DNA of 5,761 nt from Anaerolineales bacterium (GCA_020432595.1 JAGQGA010000376.1:1-5761); one strand, 5' to 3'; counted from the first letter of the stretch, positions 1 through 5,593 are shown. Numbers and translations: made by a program. Notes: generated by a model from the sequence alone, not told the origin.

Positions 1-130
1 TGTATTCTTTTGCGTCATGGCCCAAAGCGGCATCATAAAGAATGGTTCCAGCAAACAGCAGCACAATCAGTAAGACAAGGCCAATAACCAACAGCAGCAA
101 TCGTTTTAACCAACGCAATACTTTATTCAT
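1..130 (-). CDS. N-terminus of a membrane-anchored protein, cut by the window edge
   Basis: An ATG at 130 opens a frame that stays open for 43 codons to the left edge. The N-terminus carries Lys and Arg residues (residues 3-10, VLRWLKR), followed by an almost uninterrupted hydrophobic stretch at about residues 11-32 rich in Leu, Val and Ile. It then turns polar (DAALGHDAKEY). This is a membrane anchor or uncleaved signal sequence with a probable N-in orientation; no signal peptidase or lipobox motif is obvious. The ATG overlaps the TGA of the upstream amidotransferase gene (ATGA), so the two are probably translationally coupled. A purine-rich GAGGA lies about 12 nt upstream, inside that gene. 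The visible part carries no family signature, so the function cannot be named. Confidence 0.7.
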   Translation of the reverse strand, partial: MNKVLRWLKRLLLLVIGLVLLIVLLFAGTILYDAALGHDAKEY

Positions 131-858
131 GAAGCCATTGCTTCCTCTGGCGACGGCTGCTGTAAGAAGTTAACAATCCATTGCGCTACTGGCCGCGAAT
201 CAGGCTGTGCCGACAGTGTGTTTATGGCTTCCTGATAAGCCGCGTCATCTAGCCGTGATTCCATATAATCCACAATCGCTTCCATAAACGGGTTATTGAT
301 TTCGGGATGCGCTTGCAGCCCAAACACTTGGTTGCCAATGGAAAAGGCGATATTGGGGCAAAAGTCGTTGGTTGCCAGCAGTTCAGCGTTGGGTGGCAAA
401 TGAATAACCTGATCTTGGTGGGCGAAATTGAGTTGAAGGTTGTCTAGGGGAGGGGTCATCCACGCCTTGGATGAAACAAGCTCAATTTCCCGAAGCCCCA
501 GCCCCCACCCTTTGTGGGACTTTTCGGTGTGGCCGCCCAGGGTGTGAGCCAGCATTTGGTGACCGAAGCAGATGCCAACCATTTTACGTTGCGCCGCGTA
601 GCAGTCGCGGATGAATTGCGCCAGCACGGGAATCCAGGGTTCATTGTCATACACGCCCTGGTCGCTGCCAGAAATGAGGTAGGCATCGCATTCATTGGGT
701 GAGGCGGGGAATTCCCCTTGGGTAACATCATAGAGTTGAATGGTAAAGGGGGCGTTGACTTGTTCAAAAAAACGTCGGAAACGATCTTCTTCGGTGCCGT
801 GGCCGGGAATTCCGGCATCATCTTCTGGTTTAAGGGGTTTGAGGATACCTAGCTTCAT
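127..858 (-). CDS. Class I glutamine amidotransferase-like protein (stand-alone GATase1 domain)
   Basis: This 243-residue protein is a free-standing glutamine amidotransferase domain, similar in layout to the GMP-synthase-like GATase1 family of cytosolic proteins. The nucleophile elbow GICFGHQ puts the catalytic Cys at residue 97. AHPE at 183-186 supplies His184 and Glu186, which completes the Cys-His-Glu triad. LISGSDQGVYD (61-71) matches the GS/GG oxyanion-side loop, and FAHQDQV (145-151) is the usual conserved segment before the strand leading to the His. No synthetase or ATP-binding domain is attached, so the natural acceptor cannot be read from the sequence. Relatives include gamma-glutamyl-polyamine hydrolases and amidotransferases of unknown partner. 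The start is supported by AAGGAG six nt upstream (865-870). It overlaps the following membrane-protein gene by four bases. It lies 81 nt after the pseudouridine synthase gene and may have its own promoter in that gap. Confidence 0.88.
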   Translation of the reverse strand: MKLGILKPLKPEDDAGIPGHGTEEDRFRRFFEQVNAPFTIQLYDVTQGEFPASPNECDAYLISGSDQGVYDNEPWIPVLAQFIRDCYAAQRKMVGICFGHQMLAHTLGGHTEKSHKGWGLGLREIELVSSKAWMTPPLDNLQLNFAHQDQVIHLPPNAELLATNDFCPNIAFSIGNQVFGLQAHPEINNPFMEAIVDYMESRLDDAAYQEAINTLSAQPDSRPVAQWIVNFLQQPSPEEAMAS

Positions 859-864
859 CTATTT

Positions 865-926
865 CTCCTTGGGATTGGACGCGGACAAACACGGATGTTG
901 TTTTATGCTGCCGCTATGAAATTATA
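865..926 (-). promoter_or_regulatory. Possible promoter -10 and ribosome binding site for the amidotransferase gene
   Basis: The 81-nt gap between the pseudouridine synthase stop and the amidotransferase start holds a perfect TATAAT on the minus strand (921-926). No convincing -35 lies at 16-18 nt, where the bases fall inside the end of the upstream gene. The AAGGAG ribosome binding site is at 865-870. The -10 alone could occur by chance in this AT-rich gap, so independent transcription is only a possibility. Confidence 0.35.
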
Positions 927-939
927 GGGGAATTTTGCA

Positions 940-1830
940 TCAAATCTGGGAATTTTCCACTGTTTGGGCTGACTGAATGGCTTGCAGATCGGCGGGCCAG
1001 GGAGCGTGGATGTGGCACGGCCAGCCGGTATGGGGGTGGGTGAAGCTGGTGTGGTGGCAGTGGAGGGCGAGGCGGGGGATGTTGTCGGAACGGCCGTAAA
1101 TGTCGTCGCCGAGAATGGGGTGGTTAACGGCCGTTAAATGCACCCTTAATTGATGCGTCCGCCCCGTTTTCGGCCACAGCCGCAGCAAAGACGTAGTGGC
1201 GAATGCTGCCACCGTTTCATACAGCGTCAGTGCTGGTTTGGCGTAGGGCAAATCGGTCGCCACAAAGGGAGAATACCGCTGGCCGGGGGCCTGTTTGGCA
1301 ATCGGCAAATCAATTTGGCCGCTGGCTGGAGCGATAATGCCATGAACCAGTGCCAAATAAGTTTTCTCCACCGCTTGGGTGGCAAATTGTTCGTGCAGCC
1401 GCCGCAGCGTCTCTTTGTCTTTCGCCACCACCACTACGCCCGACGTTTGGGCATCGAGCCGATTGACCAGGTCGGCGGTGGGAAAGTGATGGTGACGCAG
1501 GTGGTAGATGAGGTTGGCCTGGGTAAAACGGCCGTTTCCATGTACCCGTAGCCCCGCCGGTTTGTTCACTCCCACCAGCCATCCATCTTCGTAAACGATG
1601 CTGTAGTCAAAGTTGGCCGGGGGCGAGGTAAAGTCGGGAACATCGCTACCCACGTCGTCTCCTTGGCAAAGCTGGATGCTGGCGGTGGCTAAACGGCCGT
1701 TGTGCCACACCCGCCCCTTTTCCACCTGCTGCTGCCATTCAGCCGCCGTCAGGTAGGTGAAACGGTGGGCCAGATAAGTGATAAGATTGGTTTGGTGATA
1801 ATTGGCGGGAACTTTAGAGGAAACTTTCAC
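940..1830 (-). CDS. RluA-family RNA pseudouridine synthase
   Basis: This 296-residue enzyme should isomerise uridine to pseudouridine in rRNA or tRNA. Residues about 13-62 resemble an S4-type RNA-binding segment (a helix followed by KGRVWHNGR and ending QGDDV). The catalytic domain begins near 77 (SIVYEDGWLVGVNKPAGLRVH). The family motif is NRLDAQTSG at 123-131, with Asp126 as the catalytic aspartate. The usual HRLD is NRLD here, and this His is not the catalytic residue. The C-terminal signature KTGRTHQLRVHL (221-232) followed by HPILGDDIYG is typical of RluA, RluC and RluD. Length fits the family. The target base cannot be deduced. The start is GTG, overlapping the upstream Nudix-fold gene's TGA (GTGA) with only a weak upstream ribosome site, which suggests coupled translation. 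Three exact AACGGCCGTT palindromes and one near copy lie in this gene. Confidence 0.93.
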   Translation of the reverse strand: MKVSSKVPANYHQTNLITYLAHRFTYLTAAEWQQQVEKGRVWHNGRLATASIQLCQGDDVGSDVPDFTSPPANFDYSIVYEDGWLVGVNKPAGLRVHGNGRFTQANLIYHLRHHHFPTADLVNRLDAQTSGVVVVAKDKETLRRLHEQFATQAVEKTYLALVHGIIAPASGQIDLPIAKQAPGQRYSPFVATDLPYAKPALTLYETVAAFATTSLLRLWPKTGRTHQLRVHLTAVNHPILGDDIYGRSDNIPRLALHCHHTSFTHPHTGWPCHIHAPWPADLQAIQSAQTVENSQI

Positions 1831-2288
1831 GATAGCTGCTGATGCAGCTTGCCAGCCTGAAGGGCATCATAGCCAAACTGCATGTGGGTGCGGTCAACCT
1901 CTGCCAGCGACACCCATTGCAGCAAGGCTCCTGTTTTAACCGCAACCGATTTGGTGTCAAACGGCCGTTTCAACCCGTAATACAACACCGATAACCCCCG
2001 CGCTTGCCCCTGTTCATCCATCACATACCGCTCCTCCAGCCACAACAGCCCATCTAACTCAGGCAAAATCCGTAGTTGCCGCTGGAAATAACGCCGAATA
2101 GCCTGCTCTGGCCGCAGCGACCCAGTCAATATTTCCCCTGGCGGATGCCAAAGCCCGGTGACTGGGTGACGCGCCAGCAAGACCCGCTCATTCTCAATAA
2201 AAATGCCGTAAACAGCCGGTTCAAAGGCAATATCCGACCTCCCTACCGAAACGGCATTTCCGTAGACATCATAGCATATGATTGGCAT
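1827..2288 (-). CDS. Nudix-fold protein with a degenerate Nudix box
   Basis: At 153 residues this is the size of a minimal Nudix domain, and the flanking pattern fits the fold. There is a first strand AVYGIFIENERVLLARHP (25-42), then GLWHPPGEIL (45-54), a helix where the Nudix box should be, and WVSLAEVD (125-132) as the usual late strand and turn. In the canonical GX5EX7REUXEEXGU box the metal-binding glutamates are essential. Here the segment 56-70 reads GSLRPEQAIRRYFQR: the loop Glu is Ser57, REXXEE has become R-R-Y-F-Q-R, and the following Gly is also absent. As read, it probably cannot hydrolyse nucleoside diphosphate derivatives in the usual way. It could be a ligand-binding or regulatory Nudix-like protein. 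It sits 14 nt after nusB and overlaps the pseudouridine synthase start by four bases. Confidence 0.8.
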   Translation of the reverse strand: MPIICYDVYGNAVSVGRSDIAFEPAVYGIFIENERVLLARHPVTGLWHPPGEILTGSLRPEQAIRRYFQRQLRILPELDGLLWLEERYVMDEQGQARGLSVLYYGLKRPFDTKSVAVKTGALLQWVSLAEVDRTHMQFGYDALQAGKLHQQLS

Positions 2289-2302
2289 GAAATTTGTGAG
2301 CT

Positions 2303-2761
2303 TTAGCCAGGTTCAGGAACCGCATTCGGGTGTGCGGCAAAAATTTCCTGTCGCAACGTGGGGATTTGATCGGCCAGGGTACCTAGCACACCATTGACAA
2401 AACGCGGAGCGCTGTCCGATCCATATGTTTTAGCCAGTTCAACGGCTTCGTTAATTGCCACTTTGATGGGAGTTTCGCCAGAAATCAGGAATTCAAAAAT
2501 TGCCATTCGCAAAATGTTGCGGTCAATGACAGCCATTTGGTCAAGGGGCCATTCTGGCGCATAGCGGGAGATCAAGGTGTCCATCATGGTTTGGTATTCA
2601 ATGACACCCATCACCAGTTGCTCGGCGAATTGGACACCAGCGCTTTCCATCGGGTTTTCCCGCAGCCGGTGCTGCAAAATTTCACCCGGCTGGTGAGCGG
2701 CTATGTCATACTCATATAGCGTTTCTAAGGTGACGCGACGTGCGCGACGTCTGGTTTTCAT
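2303..2761 (-). CDS. nusB: Transcription antitermination factor NusB
   Basis: NusB binds boxA RNA together with ribosomal protein S10 and supports antitermination of rRNA transcription. The 152 residues are all-helical in character and carry the family landmarks. These are an Arg-rich N-terminus (KTRRRARRVTLETLYEYD, 2-19) that contributes to RNA binding, the central WPLDQMAVIDRNILRMAIFE (71-90), and the strongly conserved P98-IKVAINEAVELAKTYGSD-S-RFVNGVL (98-127). Length and start are normal for the family. It follows the Asp23-family gene by 21 nt, an arrangement like yqhY-nusB in Firmicutes. Only a weak GGGTG-type ribosome site lies before the ATG. It probably shares the transcript begun before the Asp23-family gene. 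Confidence 0.96.
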   Translation of the reverse strand: MKTRRRARRVTLETLYEYDIAAHQPGEILQHRLRENPMESAGVQFAEQLVMGVIEYQTMMDTLISRYAPEWPLDQMAVIDRNILRMAIFEFLISGETPIKVAINEAVELAKTYGSDSAPRFVNGVLGTLADQIPTLRQEIFAAHPNAVPEPG

Positions 2762-2782
2762 GGTACTTACACCCGATTTTGG

Positions 2783-3127
2783 TTATGTGCCGACAACATC
2801 TTCAACGTGGATGTTAATGGCATCAATGGGAATGTCAACCATTGTGTCCATCGCTTCAGCAACAGCTTTCTGAATTGCCCGACTTGTCTCCATGACATTC
2901 ACATCACGATTCATTATAACGTAAATATCAAATTTGACCTTATCGTCAGACAAATCCAATACAAGACCGTCGTGTCGCGTTCCACGTCGCAGCAGGCGGG
3001 TCACATCAGCCGGCACTGATGCCATTTTAGCAACTCCATCAACTTTTAAGGTGGCGAAATAGGCGATTGTACCCAATACCTCAGGGGCTACTTCGATACG
3101 CCCAAGACTTTCCCTTACTTCACTCAT
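2783..3127 (-). CDS. Asp23/Gls24 family envelope stress-type protein (YqhY-like)
   Basis: This 114-residue protein fits the Asp23/Gls24 (DUF322) family: GRIEVAPEVLGTIAYFATLKVDGVAKM (9-35) is the conserved N-terminal helix region, and VKFDIYVIMNRDVNVMETSRAIQKAVAEAMDTM (64-96) leads to a final strand IDAINIHVEDVV (101-112). Family members are small cytosolic proteins. In Firmicutes YqhY is encoded beside the acetyl-CoA carboxylase and nusB genes and has been linked to fatty acid synthesis control. Here it is directly before nusB and near fabD-fabG, so a similar link is plausible but inferred. No Shine-Dalgarno sequence precedes the ATG, and a promoter -10 lies only about 10-12 nt upstream, so the message may be leaderless. 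Confidence 0.9.
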   Translation of the reverse strand: MSEVRESLGRIEVAPEVLGTIAYFATLKVDGVAKMASVPADVTRLLRRGTRHDGLVLDLSDDKVKFDIYVIMNRDVNVMETSRAIQKAVAEAMDTMVDIPIDAINIHVEDVVGT

Positions 3128-3135
3128 AACTAGCT

Positions 3136-3167
3136 ATAGTATTCCGCACTTTGCCCCGTGTTGTCAA
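3136..3167 (-). promoter_or_regulatory. Promoter for the Asp23-family/nusB unit
   Basis: On the minus strand TTGACA (3162-3167) is followed by AATACT (3138-3143) at an 18-nt spacing. A TACTAT at 3136-3141 would give 20 nt. The transcription start would fall near 3129-3132, only a few bases from the ATG at 3127. The -35 is a perfect match; the -10 is moderate. Confidence 0.55.
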
Positions 3168-3240
3168 TAGGAAAGGGGGGAACATATTGGCTCGGTCTAT
3201 TAATCGGTAATGTCGTTTTACGACTGCTTCGCATACAGTG

Positions 3241-3300
3241 TTCAGTAATCAGTCGAACCTTTAACTGATTACTGTTTACCGATTACTGATTACTGTTTAC
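3241..3300. repeat. Intergenic GATTAC-type inverted and direct repeat element (copy 1)
   Basis: CAGTAATCAGT (3243-3253) is perfectly inverted at ACTGATTACTG (3264-3274) around a 10-nt loop. It is followed by further direct copies with a 7-bp period (GATTACT GATTACT G, 3281-3295) and the related TTTACTG. The same 13-mer CAGTAATCAGTCG recurs in the rpmF upstream region at 5254-5266, so this is a dispersed family. It lies between the fabG stop and the Asp23-family promoter and could fold in RNA, but it has no poly-U tail to make it a standard terminator. Confidence 0.85.
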
Positions 3301-3312
3301 TGTTTGCCGCTC

Positions 3313-4062
3313 TTACGTAGCCATGCCACCATCAACGCGGATCACTTCACCGGTGATATAGGATGATCTGTCGGAGGCCAGAAAGGTGACAAGGTGGGCC
3401 ACTTCTTGCAGTTCGCCCATGCGCCCCAGTGGGATAAGTTTCATGAGGTCGCCCACTACGTTTTCTTCAAGAACGGCCGTTAATGCCGTCGGGAAAAAGC
3501 CCGGAGCCACCGCATTCACCGTAATCTGCCGCGAGCCAAGCTCCTTCGCCAGCGACTTGGTAAAGCCGATGATCCCTGCTTTCGAGGCCGCGTAGTTTGA
3601 TTGCCCTGCCTGCCCCACCAGCCCGACAATGGAGGTGATGTTGATAATACGACCCCCCTGCTTGCGCCGAATCATTGGCCGGGCAACGGCCTTGCAGCAG
3701 TTGAAGACGCTTTTGAGGTTGGTGTCAATGACTGTGTCCCACTGCTCTTCTTTCATTGTCATCAGCAGCGTGTCGCGGGTGGTTCCGGCGTTGTTGACAA
3801 GAATGTCTACCTGTCCATAAACGGCCGTTGCTTCTTTCATCAACGCCTCCGCCTGGGCAAAATCGCTGACATCGGCACGAACGGCCGTTGCTTCCCCACC
3901 TGCTGCCTGAATTGCCGCCACCACTTCTTCCGCCGCTTCCACGCTGGCGATGTAATTAATCACAACCTTGGCCCCGTTCGCCGCCAAATCTTCGGCAATG
4001 GCCCGGCCAATCCCCCGCGAAGCACCTGTTACTACTGCAACTTTTCCCGCTAACACACTCAC
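3313..4062 (-). CDS. fabG: 3-oxoacyl-[acyl-carrier-protein] reductase FabG
   Basis: FabG performs the NADPH-dependent first reduction of each fatty acid elongation cycle. The 249-residue protein is a classical short-chain dehydrogenase: TGASRGIG (12-19) binds the cofactor, NNAG is at 90-93, and the active site is Asn115, Ser144, Tyr157 and Lys161 (Y-AAS-K spacing intact). The C-terminal [16 protein letters not shown] is the standard FabG ending. [10 protein letters not shown] (186-195) replaces the more usual APGFI-TDMT, a mild variation. The gene overlaps fabD by GTGA, so translation is probably coupled. The first start is GTG at 4062, but GGGAG (4064-4068) is too close to it. A GTG two codons in (4056) has ideal 7-nt spacing and may be the true start. 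Three AACGGCCGTT palindromes lie in this gene. The neighbour fabD supports a housekeeping FabG rather than an unrelated SDR. Confidence 0.95.
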   Translation of the reverse strand: MSVLAGKVAVVTGASRGIGRAIAEDLAANGAKVVINYIASVEAAEEVVAAIQAAGGEATAVRADVSDFAQAEALMKEATAVYGQVDILVNNAGTTRDTLLMTMKEEQWDTVIDTNLKSVFNCCKAVARPMIRRKQGGRIINITSIVGLVGQAGQSNYAASKAGIIGFTKSLAKELGSRQITVNAVAPGFFPTALTAVLEENVVGDLMKLIPLGRMGELQEVAHLVTFLASDRSSYITGEVIRVDGGMAT

Positions 4063-4973
4063 TCTCCCAGTTTAAACTTCACCCGGTTTGACTTTCGCGC
4101 AATGCGTTTCACCAAACCAAGCAGCACGTCACCCGCGCCCACTTCCACAAACGTCTCCACCCCTTGCGCCGTCAAATAGTTGACCGAATCGGTCCAGCGC
4201 ACGGGGGAGGTCAACTGCGCCTTTAGCTCAGCGCGAATCTCATCTGGGGTTTGTATGGGCAACCCGGTGGCGTTGGCAATCACCGGAATGTGGGCTGCCT
4301 GAAGGGGGGTCGCGTCCACCGCCTCGGCAAACGCCGCCGCCGCCGACTGCATTAGCGGGGAATGAGCGGCAATGGTGATGGGCAGCTTCACCACTTTCCG
4401 CGCCCCGGCGGCTTCGGCCAAAGCCATTGCTTCAGCCAGTGCCGTCGCGTCGCCAGAAATGACGACTTGACCGGGGCAGTTATCGTTGGCAAGCTGGACA
4501 AAACGGCCGTTTTTCCCACTCGCCTCCTGGCAAATTCCCTCTACCTGCGCCGCATCCAAAGCCAAAATCGCTGCCATCGCCCCCGGCTGCCTTTCACCCG
4601 CTTCCTTCATCAGCTCACCACGCCGCCGCACCAACGCCAGCCCATCGGCAAAGCTCATCGCCCCCGCCATTGCCAGTGCCGACAGTTCGCCCAGGCTGTG
4701 ACCGGCCACATATGCTGGTGCTTCCCAGCCCTGTGCCTGCATCACCGCCCACGTCGCCAGGCTCACCACAAACAGCGCCGGCTGCTGGTTCACCGTGTCG
4801 GTTAGCTCGCTTTCTGGCCCGTTAAAACAGAGGGATGAAAGGGAAAAACCAAGCTGCGCGTCGGCGGCATCAAACAATGCCCGCGCCGCTGGCTGCTCAT
4901 AAAGCTCCTGCCCCATCCCCACAAATTGGGAGCCTTGCCCCGGGAATAAAAATGCTGTACTCGTCACCAACAA
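4059..4973 (-). CDS. fabD: Malonyl-CoA:ACP transacylase FabD
   Basis: FabD moves the malonyl group from CoA to acyl carrier protein and so feeds fatty acid elongation. The 304 residues show the family motifs in order: FPGQGSQ (10-16, with the oxyanion-hole Gln), QQPALF (63-68), GHSLGE (91-96) with nucleophile Ser93, the substrate Arg region VRRRGE (115-120), [10 protein letters not shown] (165-174), and AAHSPLM (202-208) with catalytic His204. The C-terminal SPVRW and [16 protein letters not shown] segments are also typical. The start is uncertain. The codons TTG (4973), TTG (4970) and GTG (4967) follow each other, and GGGG at 4976-4979 gives the best spacing (8 nt) to GTG 4967. The gene lies 48 nt after rpmF, separated by an intrinsic terminator, and overlaps fabG by four bases. 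Confidence 0.96.
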   Translation of the reverse strand: MLVTSTAFLFPGQGSQFVGMGQELYEQPAARALFDAADAQLGFSLSSLCFNGPESELTDTVNQQPALFVVSLATWAVMQAQGWEAPAYVAGHSLGELSALAMAGAMSFADGLALVRRRGELMKEAGERQPGAMAAILALDAAQVEGICQEASGKNGRFVQLANDNCPGQVVISGDATALAEAMALAEAAGARKVVKLPITIAAHSPLMQSAAAAFAEAVDATPLQAAHIPVIANATGLPIQTPDEIRAELKAQLTSPVRWTDSVNYLTAQGVETFVEVGAGDVLLGLVKRIARKSNRVKFKLGE

Positions 4974-4980
4974 ATCCCCA

Positions 4981-5011
4981 AAACAAAAAAGGCCGCATTG
5001 CTACGGCCCTT
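4981..5011 (-). terminator. Intrinsic terminator after rpmF
   Basis: On the minus strand GGCCG (5004-5008) pairs with CGGCC (4991-4995) around an 8-nt loop. The stem can be extended to eight pairs by one G-U and two A-U pairs, and a TTTTTTGTTT tract (4981-4990) follows at once. It lies between the rpmF stop and the fabD start, so it would reduce read-through from rpmF into fabD-fabG. Confidence 0.75.
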
Positions 5012-5021
5012 GCTCGTTCAA

Positions 5022-5210
5022 TTATTCCTCGCGGCTGTCTGGCAAAACCTGCCGCCCGCGATACATGCCACAGTGCGTGCAAACATGGTGCGAACGCTTC
5101 ATTTCGCCACATTCGGAACAGCGAACCAAGTGGAACGGGGTGAGAAAATCATGCGCCCGCCGACGATCCCGGCGTGCCTTGGAAATCTTGCGTTTTGGTA
5201 GTGCGCCCAT
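5022..5210 (-). CDS. rpmF: Large-subunit ribosomal protein bL32
   Basis: bL32 is a small basic protein of the 50S subunit. The 62 residues begin MGALPKRKISKARRDRRRAH, the usual L32 N-terminal tail that enters rRNA. A zinc ribbon follows, CSEC (31-34) and CTHC (44-47), so this is the zinc-binding (C+) form, and the protein ends GMYRGRQVL plus a short acidic tail. The length is normal. AGAGAGGG (5219-5226) lies 8 nt before the ATG. A strong promoter about 200 nt upstream and a terminator just after the stop suggest it can be made as its own transcript. The order rpmF-fabD-fabG matches the widespread link of this ribosomal gene with fatty acid genes, here without plsX and fabH between. Confidence 0.96.
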   Translation of the reverse strand: MGALPKRKISKARRDRRRAHDFLTPFHLVRCSECGEMKRSHHVCTHCGMYRGRQVLPDSREE

Positions 5211-5230
5211 TTGAATAACCCTCTCTAAAT

Positions 5231-5318
5231 TTCAGTAATCAGTAATCGGTAGCCAGTAATCAGTCGTGTATCGGTTTGCAGTCTATACTAATAACTGATT
5301 ACCGATTACCGATTACTG
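5231..5318. repeat. Intergenic GATTAC-type inverted repeat element (copy 2) in the rpmF leader
   Basis: The left arm 5233-5251 (CAGTAATCAGTAATCGGTA) is inverted at 5300-5318 with one mismatch in 19. The right arm is a perfect 7-bp tandem (GATTACC, GATTACC, GATTACT; 5297-5317). A further CAGTAATCAGTCG (5254-5266) is identical to 3243-3255 in copy 1. It lies within the predicted 5' untranslated region of rpmF, immediately before its ribosome binding site, and could form a long RNA hairpin. Confidence 0.85.
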
Positions 5319-5360
5319 CCCACGGTCTGCTCTCTTTTAATGACTTGCTTGTGAGTCTGC

Positions 5361-5405
5361 CTCTTCGATAAGAGTCCGTGCAAAAAATAACGGCCTAAAA
5401 GCCGC
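5361..5405 (-). other. Small hairpins at the 5' end of the rpmF leader
   Basis: Just after the predicted rpmF transcription start, the minus-strand RNA contains CGGC-UUUUAG-GCCG (5391-5404) followed by UUAUUUUUU. That is a weak terminator-like shape with only a 4-5 bp stem. Next is CTCTT-ATCG-AAGAG (5361-5374), a perfect 5-bp stem. They might be parts of a regulatory leader, but each is short enough to be incidental. Confidence 0.3.
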
Positions 5406-5413
5406 AACTCGGA

Positions 5414-5441
5414 ATTATAACGAGGGGTAGGAGGCTGTCAA
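5414..5441 (-). promoter_or_regulatory. Consensus sigma-70-type promoter for rpmF
   Basis: On the minus strand a perfect TTGACA (5436-5441) and a perfect TATAAT (5414-5419) are 16 nt apart. The start of transcription would be near 5407-5409, giving a leader of about 200 nt before rpmF. It is back to back with the rightward promoter; their -35 boxes form the inverted repeat TGTCAAG/CTTGACA (5436-5442 and 5461-5467). Confidence 0.8.
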
Positions 5442-5461
5442 GTTTTTGGCGCGAATTTTAC

Positions 5462-5490
5462 TTGACAACCTGTTTTCATAGTGCTACTAT
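5462..5490 (+). promoter_or_regulatory. Rightward sigma-70-type promoter for the Phe-rich leader
   Basis: TTGACA (5462-5467) and TACTAT (5485-5490) are separated by exactly 17 nt. The expected start of transcription, 6-8 nt downstream, is at 5497-5498, which coincides with the ATG of the leader peptide at 5498. It is the only good promoter seen for the gene that begins at the right edge. Confidence 0.78.
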
Positions 5491-5497
5491 GCGCCCC

Positions 5498-5593
5498 ATG
5501 TTGGGTCAAACCTTGCACCAGGTCTTTTTTAGCTTTAGCTTTAGCTTTACGAACATCTCTGGCGTCGCGCTAGAGGGAGGTCGTTCTGCTTGA
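5498..5593 (+). CDS. Phe-rich leader peptide of a putative attenuator
   Basis: A 31-codon frame starts at ATG 5498 and ends at TGA 5591-5593. Its centre reads VFFSFSFSFT (residues 9-18): five Phe codons, all TTT, at 5525-5548, with Ser AGC codons between the last four. Such residue clusters mark amino-acid-sensing leader peptides (as in the enterobacterial pheA and pheST leaders). The ATG lies at or beside the predicted transcription start and no Shine-Dalgarno sequence precedes it, so translation would be leaderless. The frame is followed by a terminator and then a real gene start. The Phe run is partly a TTTAGC hexamer tandem, so chance repeat expansion is the main alternative. The peptide itself probably has no function beyond being translated. 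Confidence 0.65.
   Translation: MLGQTLHQVFFSFSFSFTNISGVALEGGRSA

Larger units (their letters stand above)
1126..4511. repeat. Dispersed palindrome AACGGCCGTT, eight exact copies
   Basis: Exact copies begin at 1126, 1527, 1692, 1960, 3472, 3820, 3880 and 4502, and a near copy (AACGGCCGTA) is at 1089. All are inside genes: the pseudouridine synthase gene (three plus the near copy), the Nudix-fold gene (one), fabG (three) and fabD (one). They encode Thr-Ala-Val, Asn-Gly-Arg or Arg-Pro-Phe depending on frame, so the conservation is of DNA and not of peptide. The copy at 1126 is embedded in a 14-bp palindrome, TTAACGGCCGTTAA. Confidence 0.9.

Noticed and set aside
1150..1551. Long open frames on the plus strand opposite the pseudouridine synthase, fabG and fabD genes
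   Set aside because: They are antisense to well-supported genes, have no recognisable domains and no ribosome sites.
3241..3300. Repeat element as a CRISPR array
   Set aside because: Units are 7-8 bp, inverted as well as direct, with no regular spacers.
3793..3798. TTGACA on the plus strand inside fabG
   Set aside because: It lies in coding sequence with no matching -10 and no gene on that strand; a chance match.
5387..5404. Minus-strand terminator at CGGC-UUUUAG-GCCG with a U tract
   Set aside because: The stem has only four to five pairs and sits at the very start of the rpmF transcript; too weak to call as a terminator.
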